From an uncultured Muribaculaceae bacterium (GTDB lineage Bacteria; Bacteroidota; Bacteroidia; Bacteroidales; Muribaculaceae): a stretch of DNA of 20,574 nucleotides. Shown here in pieces: positions 1-6,969 of this stretch; the stretch's first letter is position 1; the number at the start of each line of letters is the position of its first letter. The notes under the pieces were generated by a model, which worked only from the letters and a program-made list of their open reading frames with translations, was not told the origin of the DNA and searched no databases. A program made the translations under genes and the position numbers. The DNA is taken from contig CAJUBM010000045.1 in assembly GCA_910584735.1 (NCBI GenBank), positions 1 to 20,574 of the forward strand, written 5' to 3'.

Positions 1-53
1 ACTGCTCTTTCAAGAATGAAAATCTTGCGTCCTAACCGATAGACGAATGGGCC
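1..53 (-). tRNA. tRNA-Glu (TTC), truncated by window edge
   Basis: This is the 5' part of a second tRNA-Glu gene. Its 53 bases are identical to positions 459-511 of the complete copy, covering the acceptor 5' strand, D arm, anticodon arm with a TTC anticodon loop and the start of the T arm. The 3' end (rest of the T arm, acceptor 3' strand, CCA) lies outside the window. It is downstream of rpsT on the same strand. I see no TAnnTTTG promoter element in the spacer from 54 to 138, so it is probably part of the same transcript as rpsT and the first tRNA-Glu. Confidence 0.88.
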
Positions 54-138
54 ATAATCAACCCATCTGCTTTCTCAAGCCGGTGGGAGAAAATTACGAG
101 AATATTATTGGATAAGTATCGAATTCCTTTTCCGATTC

Positions 139-393
139 TCAACCCAGCTTATTGATGTGCAGGGCGAGTTTGCTTTTGAGGTTCGAAGCCTTGTTCTTCG
201 AGATAGATTTCTTGGAAGCGAGGCGGTCGAGCATAGCTACTACCTTCTTATAGGTTTCCTGAGCCTGAGCCTTGTCGGTCATGGCGCGGAGACGACGCAC
301 GGCGTTACGTGCAGTCTTGGCGTAGTAGCGGTTTCGGAGACGGCGGCTCTCGGTCTGGCGAATGCGTTTTAAAGCGGATTTATGGTTTGCCAT
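139..393 (-). CDS. rpsT: 30S ribosomal protein bS20
   Basis: The gene encodes 84 residues beginning MANHKSALKR, the typical bS20 start, and is rich in Lys and Arg throughout (for example RRLRNRYYAKTARNAVRRL), as expected for a helical protein that binds the 5' domain of 16S rRNA in the small subunit. The length matches the family. The frame is open further upstream to 471, but that extension would run through the tRNA-Glu gene at 437-511. The ATG at 391-393 also matches the conserved N terminus, so it is taken as the start. The gene sits between two tRNA-Glu genes on the same strand, 43 bases after the upstream one, and is probably co-transcribed with them from the promoter at 568-599. Confidence 0.97.
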   Translation of the reverse strand: MANHKSALKRIRQTESRRLRNRYYAKTARNAVRRLRAMTDKAQAQETYKKVVAMLDRLASKKSISKNKASNLKSKLALHINKLG

Positions 394-436
394 TTCGTTT
401 GAAATCTCTTTTGTCTTTGTTGTCTGAATTGTTATT

Positions 437-511
437 TGGTAGCCCATAGCAGAATCGAACTGCTCTTTCAAGAATGAAAATCTTGCGTCCTAACCGATAG
501 ACGAATGGGCC
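437..511 (-). tRNA. tRNA-Glu (TTC)
   Basis: The reverse complement folds as a complete tRNA. It has a 7-bp acceptor stem (GGCCCAT with ATGGGCT, first pair G-U), a 5-bp anticodon stem CAAGA/TCTTG around the loop TTTTCAT giving anticodon TTC, and a T arm AGCAG-TTCGATT-CTGCT. The discriminator A and CCA are encoded (positions 440-437). It reads GAA and GAG codons. It lies 57 bases downstream of a good promoter and 43 bases upstream of rpsT. Confidence 0.96.
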
Positions 512-567
512 ATCCGTTGCAACTGCGCATATACACCAATAAACAGCCATAGCGCATTTTGCGACTG

Positions 568-599
568 CAAAGTTAGGTGTTTTTTTTAATCTCCGCAAA
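568..599 (-). promoter_or_regulatory. Bacteroidetes-type promoter for tRNA-Glu/rpsT
   Basis: On the minus strand, TTTG at 599-596 is followed after 20 bases by TAACTTTG at 575-568. This matches the known Bacteroidetes primary sigma consensus TTTG-N19/20-TAnnTTTG at -33/-7. Transcription would begin near 561 and run into tRNA-Glu. Confidence 0.75.
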
Positions 600-659
600 T
601 TTTTCAGCTATTTTTTTATTTTTCAACATCTTCAGGCATGGTTATCGGCCGGGAAACGC

Positions 660-667
660 TACATTTG
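660..667 (+). promoter_or_regulatory. -7 element upstream of recO
   Basis: TACATTTG fits the TAnnTTTG -7 consensus. There is no clear TTTG 19-20 bases upstream, so the -33 element is weak or absent. The element ends 6 bases before the recO ATG at 674, which would make the mRNA almost leaderless. It also argues against the in-frame ATG at 638, which would sit upstream of transcription. Confidence 0.4.
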
Positions 668-673
668 CAGAAA

Positions 674-1423
674 ATGTACACCTCACTGACATGCGTGGCG
701 TTGCGCACGGTAAAATACAGCGACCGCACATCGATACTGAGCGCCTACAGCGCCCAACGCGGACGCGTGTCGCTGTCAATCCCTGCCGGGAAGGGAAGGG
801 AGGCGGCGCGGTTACGTGCCTTGGTTATGCCGATGGGGGTGTTCGAGTGCCAGGCCGACATTCGTCCCGGGCGCGATATATCACCCATCCGCGATGTCCG
901 CGCCGTAGTGCTACCCGCAGCAGGCAACCCCGTGGCCTCCGTACAGGCCATGTTCCTGGCCGACATATTACAGGGGCTTCTGAGCGAGCCGCAACAAGAC
1001 GAGGCTCTGTTCTCGTTTCTTGCCTCTGCCTCCCGCCACCTCAACTTGATAGCCACTCCGACATCCCCCACCACATCAAAAGGAACGCTGGCCAATTTCC
1101 ATATAGCCTTCCTATTACGTCTGCAACGGTTTATGGGCGTAGAGCCGGATTGGAGTACATATCGCACCGGCTCGGTATTCGACATGTCCGGCGGCATATT
1201 CCGCCTGCAACTCCCCAACCATCCCCGCTATCTGCCCGCCCACGAAGCCCGGGCCGCCTGGGAGATACATCGCATGACTCTCCGCAACTGCCACGTGTTC
1301 AAGCTGTCACGATCAGACCGCAACACCATTCTCGACCGTCTCCTGGCCTATTTCCATATACATTTCCCCACTCTCCCCGCCTCGGATTCTGCTGCAATCC
1401 TGCGTCACATGTTTGATTTTTAG
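674..1423 (+). CDS. recO: DNA repair protein RecO
   Basis: RecO helps load RecA on gapped DNA by acting with RecR and displacing SSB in the RecF pathway. The 249-residue product has the RecO plan: an N-terminal OB-fold opening with TCVALRTVKYSDRTSI and AQRGRVSL, then a helical region containing the conserved LANFHIAFLLRLQRFMGV and, near the C terminus, a CHVFKLSRSDRNTIL segment typical of Bacteroidetes RecO. The zinc-finger cysteines of some RecO proteins are absent, as is common in this phylum (known). The start at 674 is chosen because MYTSLTCVALRTVKY aligns with the usual RecO N terminus; an ATG at 638 would add 12 unusual residues. The gene converges on the MBL hydrolase gene with only 4 bases between the two stops. 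Confidence 0.9.
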   Translation: MYTSLTCVALRTVKYSDRTSILSAYSAQRGRVSLSIPAGKGREAARLRALVMPMGVFECQADIRPGRDISPIRDVRAVVLPAAGNPVASVQAMFLADILQGLLSEPQQDEALFSFLASASRHLNLIATPTSPTTSKGTLANFHIAFLLRLQRFMGVEPDWSTYRTGSVFDMSGGIFRLQLPNHPRYLPAHEARAAWEIHRMTLRNCHVFKLSRSDRNTILDRLLAYFHIHFPTLPASDSAAILRHMFDF

Positions 1424-1427
1424 GAAT

Positions 1428-2558
1428 CTATCGCAGAGGTATCAGGCCGGTAGAGTCAAACCGGGGGAGGGCCTGCAACTGGAGGGAGGCTCGGTTGGCG
1501 TAGGGCGACCCTGAGCCGTCCCCCACTGTAATCCCTGCGGAGGCCAACGCGCTTTCAACGGTGCGGAGCGCCAGTTCAGGGGTGTTATTGTCTTTACTGA
1601 GGTGGCAGAGAAAGACCCGGCGCAGAGCCGGAGTGACGATAGATGCCAGATAACGCGCCGCATCATCGTTGCAGAGATGGCCGTTGGCCGAACGGATGCG
1701 TGCCTTCAGATATTCGGGATATGTGCCATATGCCAGCATAGACGCATCGTAGTTGGCCTCAAGCATTATATAATTGGCCTGCCGCATGTAAAAATCGGCA
1801 CGTTCGTTCACCTCCCCGAGGTCGGTTGCCACGGCTATGCGATGGCGCCCGTAGGTGATGAAGAAGCCGGCGTTGTCGCTGCCATCGTGCGGCACCTCGA
1901 AAGCCACTATTGAGAAGCCTCCTATTGAGAACGTATGTTCCTTATATATAGGGCGGTGGTAATCTTTTATGCGGCGCGATATATTATGTCGCCGCAACAT
2001 GCCGTTGAGCACCCGGGGGGTACAGTAGATTCCTATATGAGGCCTCTTCCTCACCAGGGGATAGACAAACCGCACATGGTCGGAATGGTCGTGCGTGAGG
2101 ATTATCCCTTTTATCGAATCCATCCCTATCCCGAAACGGCGCAGTTCGGTCTCGACCTCCATGGCGTCAACCCCCGCATCAACCAATATCCCGCCGTCCG
2201 CCGAACCTATATACGCACAATTCCCGGAGGAGCCGGAACCAAAAGAGATGAACCCCAACTTATCAACCGGCGCAGGGTCTTCCATCGGCGTCAGGTCATC
2301 GGCATCGAATATGGCATCAGGCACTCTACGCCCGGCACGGGAACTCCCGGCTTCCACACGGAACTTCGCAGCGGCCTCCTCTATCGCCGGATAGACCGGC
2401 AGCGAACCGCTGCCTTCAGGCTCCGGGAAGATAGGGGCTGCAGCAGGGACTGCTCCCGCGCCGTATGGACGGAAGTCATCGAAATCGTCAAACAGCCCCG
2501 GAGCGGAACTGTCATATTTCGGTCGTTTGTTGTAACGCGCCACTGCTTCTAATTCCAA
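1428..2558 (-). CDS. YycJ/WalJ-type metallo-beta-lactamase-fold hydrolase with N-terminal extension
   Basis: The 376-residue product carries a metallo-beta-lactamase fold from about residue 101. It opens with FGSGSSGNCAYI, the signature of the YycJ/WalJ/VicX family, followed by THDHSDH (155-161) holding the metal-binding HxHxDH motif, and later metal ligands probably at H224, D246 and H319. Relatives are about 260 residues and are thought to act as nucleases or phosphodiesterases; the substrate here is unknown. Residues 1-100 are an acidic, Pro/Ala-rich, probably disordered extension. The start at 2558 lies 9 bases after the methyltransferase stop, which suits an operon. An internal ATG at 2285 (Met92) would give a compact 285-residue form. 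It is the last gene of the metK operon. Confidence 0.85.
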   Translation of the reverse strand: MELEAVARYNKRPKYDSSAPGLFDDFDDFRPYGAGAVPAAAPIFPEPEGSGSLPVYPAIEEAAAKFRVEAGSSRAGRRVPDAIFDADDLTPMEDPAPVDKLGFISFGSGSSGNCAYIGSADGGILVDAGVDAMEVETELRRFGIGMDSIKGIILTHDHSDHVRFVYPLVRKRPHIGIYCTPRVLNGMLRRHNISRRIKDYHRPIYKEHTFSIGGFSIVAFEVPHDGSDNAGFFITYGRHRIAVATDLGEVNERADFYMRQANYIMLEANYDASMLAYGTYPEYLKARIRSANGHLCNDDAARYLASIVTPALRRVFLCHLSKDNNTPELALRTVESALASAGITVGDGSGSPYANRASLQLQALPRFDSTGLIPLR

Positions 2559-2567
2559 AAGCCGACA

Positions 2568-3284
2568 TCAACCGTGCAAAAGGAAGATGGTCGGCACCTT
2601 ATCATAATTATATTCGGCAACGGCCCATTCCGAAACAGGCCGTGTTATAATCGACTCACGCGGGCCGGTAATGTCGGAGGCCACACAGAGCAGCATCGTC
2701 CCGGGCAAGACACGGCACAGTTCGGCAATCAGCCGGTTATTGCGGTAGGGGGTCTCTATAAAAATCTGCGTCTGCCCCTCGCGGCGCACACGTGTCTCCA
2801 TCTCCCGCAGACGGCGCTGCCTGGCACCCCCCTCCACCGGCAGATAGCCCGCAAAGGCAAAACTCTGCCCGTTGAAACCTGAAGCCATGAGCGCCATCAG
2901 CAACGAGGACGGCCCTGTAAGGGGAACCACGCGGAATCCCTGCCGCTGGGCTGCCGCCACGGCATCAGCACCGGGGTCGGCCACAGCCGGACATCCGGCT
3001 TCGGAGATAACCCCTATATCCTTCCCTTGGGATAACGGACGTATCATGGCCGGCACATCAGCCGGGGAGGTATGTTCGTCAAGGACCACGAACTCCGATT
3101 CGTCAATGGGGAACGCGGGGTCGGCCTTGCGCAAAAAACGCCTGGCCGACCGCACATTCTCTACTATAAAGTAACGAAGACGACGCAGCACATCCACCTC
3201 GCCTGCGGTTATGCAGGCGTCAAAAGGCGCCCCGTCGCTAAGCGGCACGGGCAGAAGATACAGCGTCCCTTTGTCCCGGTTCAT
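2568..3284 (-). CDS. RsmI-like SAM-dependent methyltransferase (tetrapyrrole methylase fold)
   Basis: The 238-residue protein belongs to the tetrapyrrole (corrin/porphyrin) methylase superfamily, closest by eye to RsmI, the 16S rRNA C1402 2'-O-methyltransferase. Visible landmarks are GTLYLLPVPL at residues 6-15, the SAM-binding region GVISEAGCPAVADPG (91-105), VPLTGPSSLLMALMASG (120-136), FAFAGYLP (142-149) and FIETPYRN (175-182). It is shorter than the roughly 285-residue RsmI of E. coli and lacks the AEDTR-type segment (it has VENVRSAR). It may therefore be a divergent Bacteroidetes paralog whose substrate is not certain. The ATG at 3284 is preferred over an in-frame TTG at 3293; it begins one base after the metK stop, indicating translational coupling. 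Sharing a transcript with metK ties a SAM user to SAM supply. Confidence 0.85.
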   Translation of the reverse strand: MNRDKGTLYLLPVPLSDGAPFDACITAGEVDVLRRLRYFIVENVRSARRFLRKADPAFPIDESEFVVLDEHTSPADVPAMIRPLSQGKDIGVISEAGCPAVADPGADAVAAAQRQGFRVVPLTGPSSLLMALMASGFNGQSFAFAGYLPVEGGARQRRLREMETRVRREGQTQIFIETPYRNNRLIAELCRVLPGTMLLCVASDITGPRESIITRPVSEWAVAEYNYDKVPTIFLLHG

Positions 3285-3285
3285 A

Positions 3286-4608
3286 TCAATCAATCGAAAA
3301 CAGCTTACGCAACGCCTCTACCTTATCTGTCTCCTCCCATGAGAAGAGTTTCACTTCTACGGTCTTGTCGCCGTTATAGGGGGAGTGGAACGTCTTGGAA
3401 ACCACGCGTGGCGTACGTCCCACATGCCCGTAGGAAGCCGTTTCCAGATAGATGGGCTGGCGCAGCCCGAGTTCGCGGATTATCGCTGCCGGACGCAGCG
3501 GGAATATGCCGGACTTGGCAATCTTCTCGGAAATCTCGGCATCCGACATGGGGATGAGAGCCGTGCCGCGCGTATCCACGCACACACTAACCGGATCGGC
3601 CACCCCTATGGCATAGGCCAGCTGCACCAAAGCCTCACGGGCCACACCGGCAGCAACGAGGTTCTTGGCCATATATCGCGCCGCATAGGCCGCCGAACGG
3701 TCGACCTTCGAGGGATCCTTGCCGGAGAAAGCACCGCCGCCGTGGGCGCCGCGTCCGCCGTAGGTATCGACTATAATCTTACGCCCTGTAAGGCCTGTAT
3801 CGCCGTGGGGGCCTCCGATAACGAACTTGCCTGTAGGATTGACATGGAGTATAAACTCCCCGTCCAGCATATGGCGGATTTCCTGAGGCAGTTTCTCGCG
3901 TACACGCGGCAGAAGCACCTGCTCCACATCGCGGCGTATGGTGGAAAGCATCTCCTTGTCGGCCTGCTCCTGTGTGCGCCCCTCCCCCGGAAGCACGAAT
4001 TCGTCATGCTGGGTGGAGACCACTATGGTGTGTACGCGCAAAGGGTTGTTGTCGCCGTCATATTCCACGGTAACCTGGCTCTTTGAATCGGGGCGCAGAT
4101 ATGATTTGCGCTCACCGCGCGGCGTGACGTAGGTCATCTCCTTCCCTTCGCGGCGGATAGCCGCCAGTTCCTTCACTATTGCATGGCTCAGAGCAAGCGT
4201 AAGGGGTATGTACAGAGGGGTTTCCGAACAGGCATAACCGAACATCATGCCCTGGTCGCCGGCTCCCTGCTCCTCTTCCGATTCGCGGGTAACACCGCGC
4301 GATATGTCGCCCGACTGTTCGTGTACAGCAGTAAGCACCCCGCACGATTCGCCGTCGAACTTCAGTTCCGAATCGTTATAGCCTATCTCACGGATAACCT
4401 TACGCGCCGTCTCGGGAATATCGATATAAGCCTCCGAGGCAATCTCCCCGGCGATTATCACCTGGCCGGTGGTGACAAGGGTCTCACAGGCCACGTGCGA
4501 TGCAGGGTCGTAGGCCAGCAGCTTGTCAAGGATAGCGTCAGAAATCTGGTCGGCCACCTTGTCGGGATGGCCCTCGGAAACTGATTCCGATGTAAAAAGA
4601 TAGTTCAT
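3286..4608 (-). CDS. metK: S-adenosylmethionine synthetase
   Basis: MetK makes SAM from methionine and ATP in the cytoplasm, releasing phosphate and pyrophosphate. The 440 residues contain GHPDK (13-17, nucleotide binding), GAGDQG (115-120, ATP-binding signature) and GGGAFSGKDPSKVDRS (290-305, the P-loop-like signature). The length exceeds the 384 residues of E. coli but is usual for Bacteroidetes, which carry an internal insertion and longer C terminus. The ATG at 4608 gives MNYLFTSESVSEGHPDK, the standard start. It heads an operon with the RsmI-like and MBL genes. Its leader of about 90 bases contains a SAM-II-like element directly abutting the start codon. Confidence 0.97.
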   Translation of the reverse strand: MNYLFTSESVSEGHPDKVADQISDAILDKLLAYDPASHVACETLVTTGQVIIAGEIASEAYIDIPETARKVIREIGYNDSELKFDGESCGVLTAVHEQSGDISRGVTRESEEEQGAGDQGMMFGYACSETPLYIPLTLALSHAIVKELAAIRREGKEMTYVTPRGERKSYLRPDSKSQVTVEYDGDNNPLRVHTIVVSTQHDEFVLPGEGRTQEQADKEMLSTIRRDVEQVLLPRVREKLPQEIRHMLDGEFILHVNPTGKFVIGGPHGDTGLTGRKIIVDTYGGRGAHGGGAFSGKDPSKVDRSAAYAARYMAKNLVAAGVAREALVQLAYAIGVADPVSVCVDTRGTALIPMSDAEISEKIAKSGIFPLRPAAIIRELGLRQPIYLETASYGHVGRTPRVVSKTFHSPYNGDKTVEVKLFSWEETDKVEALRKLFSID

Positions 4609-4611
4609 GTT

Positions 4612-4661
4612 CTTTTTAGCATTTTTTCAAGTGGTTGCAAGCAATCAAATTTATCCACAAA
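4612..4661 (-). promoter_or_regulatory. Candidate SAM-II-like riboswitch in metK leader
   Basis: Read on the minus strand, this 50-base segment has the order of parts of the SAM-II (metA/SAM_alpha) aptamer. P1 pairs GTGG (4658-4655) with CCAC (4634-4631). Between them is a 20-base U/A-rich loop containing ATTGC (4645-4641). After P1 comes an A-rich linker and then GCTAAAAAG (4620-4612). In the known SAM-II RNA, AUUGC in loop 1 pairs with GCUAAAAAGG to close the pseudoknot, and both segments are present here in the right order. The second segment ends 3 bases before the metK ATG, so ligand binding would hide the ribosome site. P1 is only 4 bp, shorter than usual, and the match was judged by eye from memory of the class. 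Confidence 0.5.
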
Positions 4662-4704
4662 GGGTTTTTGTCCGGGATTGCTATTTATCCGGGCAAAAGC
4701 GGTG

Positions 4705-4712
4705 CAAAGATA
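4705..4712 (-). promoter_or_regulatory. -7 element for the metK operon
   Basis: TATCTTTG on the minus strand (4712-4705), followed by CA, matches TAnnTTTG. No clear TTTG is seen at the -33 distance. Transcription from about 4698 gives a leader of roughly 90 bases that includes the whole SAM-II-like segment. It lies back to back with the -7 element of the divergent ATP-grasp gene. Confidence 0.5.
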
Positions 4713-4767
4713 CAAAACAAAGAGGAATGAGTGACCCGGAATTAGGAATTTTTCAGGATTTAATCGT

Positions 4768-4775
4768 TAACTTTG
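4768..4775 (+). promoter_or_regulatory. -7 element for the ATP-grasp gene
   Basis: TAACTTTG followed by CA matches the Bacteroidetes -7 consensus and lies 24 bases before the ATG at 4800. No good -33 TTTG is visible. It overlaps the alternative TTG start at 4773, which rules that start out. Confidence 0.55.
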
Positions 4776-4799
4776 CACGAAATTCCTACGGACTGTATA

Positions 4800-5696
4800 A
4801 TGAAACTTATCGAAAACATGCCGATTCCGATGCTACGCGCCATAGCCGCGGCGGTTTCCTCAACCGGGATGGCTCGGAAAATCATAAACCTGCGCCACCG
4901 CCGCTGGACCGGGAGGGGCATAAACTGGAGCAATCCCGCCACATTGCAGGAGTATGTTTTCACAACGTTGTTCGATGCCGCATCCGACACCGCGCGTCTC
5001 CGGTTATACGCCGACCTGGCCGACAAAGTGAAAGTACGGGAATATGCAGCATCGCGCTGCCCCGGCCTACGTATGCCCGAACTTTTAGGCTGCTGGGAAT
5101 CAGCACAGGACATCGACTGGGAAAGTCTACCGCAGAAGTTCGCCATGAAGACGAACAACGGCTGCGGCACCAATCTTATTGTCCGCGACAAAAACACCCT
5201 CGACCTCCGGGAGGCCACAAAGAAGCTGTCGCGATGGATAAAATTCCCTTACGGCACCCTCTCGGGCCAGATACACTACAGCCGCATCCGCCCCATGATT
5301 TTCGCCGAAGCACTCCTCGAACCACGGGATGGGAAGGGGGAACTGCCGTTGGACTACAAGTTTTTCTGTTTCAACGGCGAACCGAGATTCATACTATTTT
5401 ACGAAGGTCGCACCGTAAACGGGCATATCACTCCCAACATGGCTTTCAACCTGGAATGGGAGCCGATACCCGGAGCCGTACTACGTCCGATAGGCCATGA
5501 CATAGAGGCGCCCGCATCGCTACGGCAGATGACCGACTGCGCACGGGCCCTGAGCCAAGGTTTACCGTTTGCCCGTGTCGACTTCTACGATATCGACGGG
5601 GAAGCGGTGTTAGGCGAGATAACCCTCACCCCCGATGTAACGGCCAACTTCACAGAGGAATTCCTACGTAAAGTAATGGCCGAATACGTCAGGTAA
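4800..5696 (+). CDS. TupA-like ATP-grasp protein
   Basis: The 298-residue product resembles the ATPgrasp_TupA family, named after TupA of teichuronopeptide synthesis, whose members are usually found in surface polysaccharide loci. Landmarks are DKVKVREYAA (75-84), the glycine-rich ATP-binding stretch FAMKTNNGCGTN (114-125), IFAEALLEP (167-175), LDYKFFCFNGEPRFI (184-198) and the metal/ATP site LPFARVDFYDIDG...LGEITLTPD (255-279). The family is predicted to ligate an amino acid or other carboxylate to an amine on a glycan, but the substrate is not known. The frame is open to a TTG at 4773; the ATG at 4800 is used because the promoter overlaps the TTG. The gene converges on fcl, with stops 6 bases apart. 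A role in decorating a surface glycan is inferred. Confidence 0.85.
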   Translation: MKLIENMPIPMLRAIAAAVSSTGMARKIINLRHRRWTGRGINWSNPATLQEYVFTTLFDAASDTARLRLYADLADKVKVREYAASRCPGLRMPELLGCWESAQDIDWESLPQKFAMKTNNGCGTNLIVRDKNTLDLREATKKLSRWIKFPYGTLSGQIHYSRIRPMIFAEALLEPRDGKGELPLDYKFFCFNGEPRFILFYEGRTVNGHITPNMAFNLEWEPIPGAVLRPIGHDIEAPASLRQMTDCARALSQGLPFARVDFYDIDGEAVLGEITLTPDVTANFTEEFLRKVMAEYVR

Positions 5697-5701
5697 GGAA
5701 G

Positions 5702-6631
5702 TCACTCCCCTTTCGTCAGAAAATCTTCGTAGGCAAGCCGCAGACCATCGGCAAGCTCGGTCTTATACGTCCAGCCAAGCCTGCGCGCTTTCGATACATC
5801 AAGAAGTTTGCGAGGAGTACCGTTAGGCATGGAAGTATCCCAAAGGATGCTCCCCTCATAACCTACCGTATCGGCAACCATGCGGGTAAGCTCCTTGATT
5901 GTAAGCTCTTTCCCCGTGCCGGCGTTCACCGTCTCCTCCCCGGAATAGTTGTTCATAAGGAACACGCACAGGTTGGCAAGGTCGTCCACATAAAGGAACT
6001 CGCGCAGCGGCGAGCCGTCACCCCAGCACGTCACCTCCGGCAGTCCCTGCACCTTGGCCTCGTGGAAGCGCCGGATAAGCGCCGGAACAACATGGGAGTT
6101 GCGCGGATGGTAATTGTCGTTAGGCCCGTATAGGTTCGTGGGCATCACCGAAATGAAGTCAGCCCCGTACTGGCGCCGCAGATACTCGCAATACTTAAGC
6201 CCCGAAATCTTCGCGAGGGCGTATGCCTCGTTGGTCTTCTCAAGCGAGGACGTGAGCAGGCAGTCCTCACGCATAGGCTGGGGGGCCATACGCGGATATA
6301 TGCACGATGATCCAAGAAACTCCAGCTTCTTGCATCCGTTCTTCCAAGCTGCATGTATCACGTTCATTTCCAGCATCATGTTCATATACATAAAATCGGC
6401 AAGAGCGCTACGGTTCGCCTCTATACCACCCACCTTGGCAGCAGCGAGAAACACATACTCCGGCCTCTCCTTTTCAAAGAAAGCCTCCACTTCGGCCTGA
6501 CGCGTCAGGTCAAGCTCGGCATGAGTGCGCGTTATTATATTGCCATAGCCCTGCCTGTGCAACTCGCGGACTATCGCCGACCCAACCATTCCTCTGTGTC
6601 CGGCAACATATATCTTCGATTCTTTCTCCAT
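5702..6631 (-). CDS. fcl: GDP-L-fucose synthase
   Basis: This enzyme converts GDP-4-keto-6-deoxy-mannose to GDP-L-fucose by epimerisation and NADPH reduction, supplying fucose for capsule, O-antigen or protein glycosylation. The 309-residue protein is a short-chain dehydrogenase/reductase of the extended type. It has the Rossmann motif GHRGMVG (11-17), the GSSCIYP segment (107-113) with catalytic Ser/Cys, the YALAK active-site motif (137-141), then MPTNLYGPNDNYHP and WGDGSPLREFLYVDDLA, all typical of GMER/Fcl. The start at 6631 gives MEKESKIYVAGHRGMVG; the frame is open to 6703 but that extension has no family likeness. GDP-mannose 4,6-dehydratase, its usual partner, is not in the window. Confidence 0.95.
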   Translation of the reverse strand: MEKESKIYVAGHRGMVGSAIVRELHRQGYGNIITRTHAELDLTRQAEVEAFFEKERPEYVFLAAAKVGGIEANRSALADFMYMNMMLEMNVIHAAWKNGCKKLEFLGSSCIYPRMAPQPMREDCLLTSSLEKTNEAYALAKISGLKYCEYLRRQYGADFISVMPTNLYGPNDNYHPRNSHVVPALIRRFHEAKVQGLPEVTCWGDGSPLREFLYVDDLANLCVFLMNNYSGEETVNAGTGKELTIKELTRMVADTVGYEGSILWDTSMPNGTPRKLLDVSKARRLGWTYKTELADGLRLAYEDFLTKGE

Positions 6632-6704
6632 AATCTTATCTGGATATATCCTTAAAATCCGCCCGAATAGACTAACAAAAAGGCAGATTTGGAAACTTAA
6701 CAAG

Positions 6705-6712
6705 CAAAGTTA
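6705..6712 (-). promoter_or_regulatory. -7 element for fcl
   Basis: TAACTTTG followed by C on the minus strand matches TAnnTTTG and sits 73 bases upstream of the fcl ATG. The -33 TTTG is not evident. It supports the 6631 start, since the longer frame would begin at about the transcription start. Confidence 0.5.
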
Positions 6713-6969
6713 TGCATTTTTTCCCGAGAACGGCATAAATTAACGTCCTTTACATTATCCATACGGCATCCATCTAATTCCGGCAGTGCCTCTATATCGG
6801 CATATACGATACCGAAGCAACACGATTCCTGTGTCATTTTCTCACACAATCAGGTATTTACACGCATTTTTCAATAAATTGCATCTCAAACGACCACAAA
6901 CACGACATATGGATATTCTGAAATGCTTTTCTCTCTCAAAACGGTAGTATCTTTAGTGTAACCGGATGG
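6713..6969. other. Gene-free AT-rich spacer
   Basis: I find no convincing coding region in these 257 bases between the fcl promoter and the long inverted repeat. Two small inverted repeats are visible: TATCG/CGATA at about 6796-6812, and TGTGT/ACACA arms at about 6830-6848. A TATCTTTA at 6948-6955 on the plus strand is only a near match to a -7 element. A 92-codon minus-strand frame over 6936-7214 runs straight through the inverted repeat and resembles no family I know. Confidence 0.5.

Noticed and set aside
394..471. Upstream extension of the rpsT frame
   Set aside because: It would translate part of the tRNA-Glu gene, and bS20 proteins begin with the MANHKSA motif at 393.
1..511. tRNA-Glu copies as direct repeats flanking an integrated element
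   Set aside because: The sequence between the two tRNA copies is rpsT, a core gene, with no integrase or mobile-element content, so this is a tRNA duplication rather than attachment sites.
577..1416. 279-codon plus-strand frame overlapping recO
   Set aside because: It lies in another frame of recO, is rich in Arg, Pro and His as expected of a shadow frame in GC-rich DNA, and resembles no family; the recO frame has clear homology.
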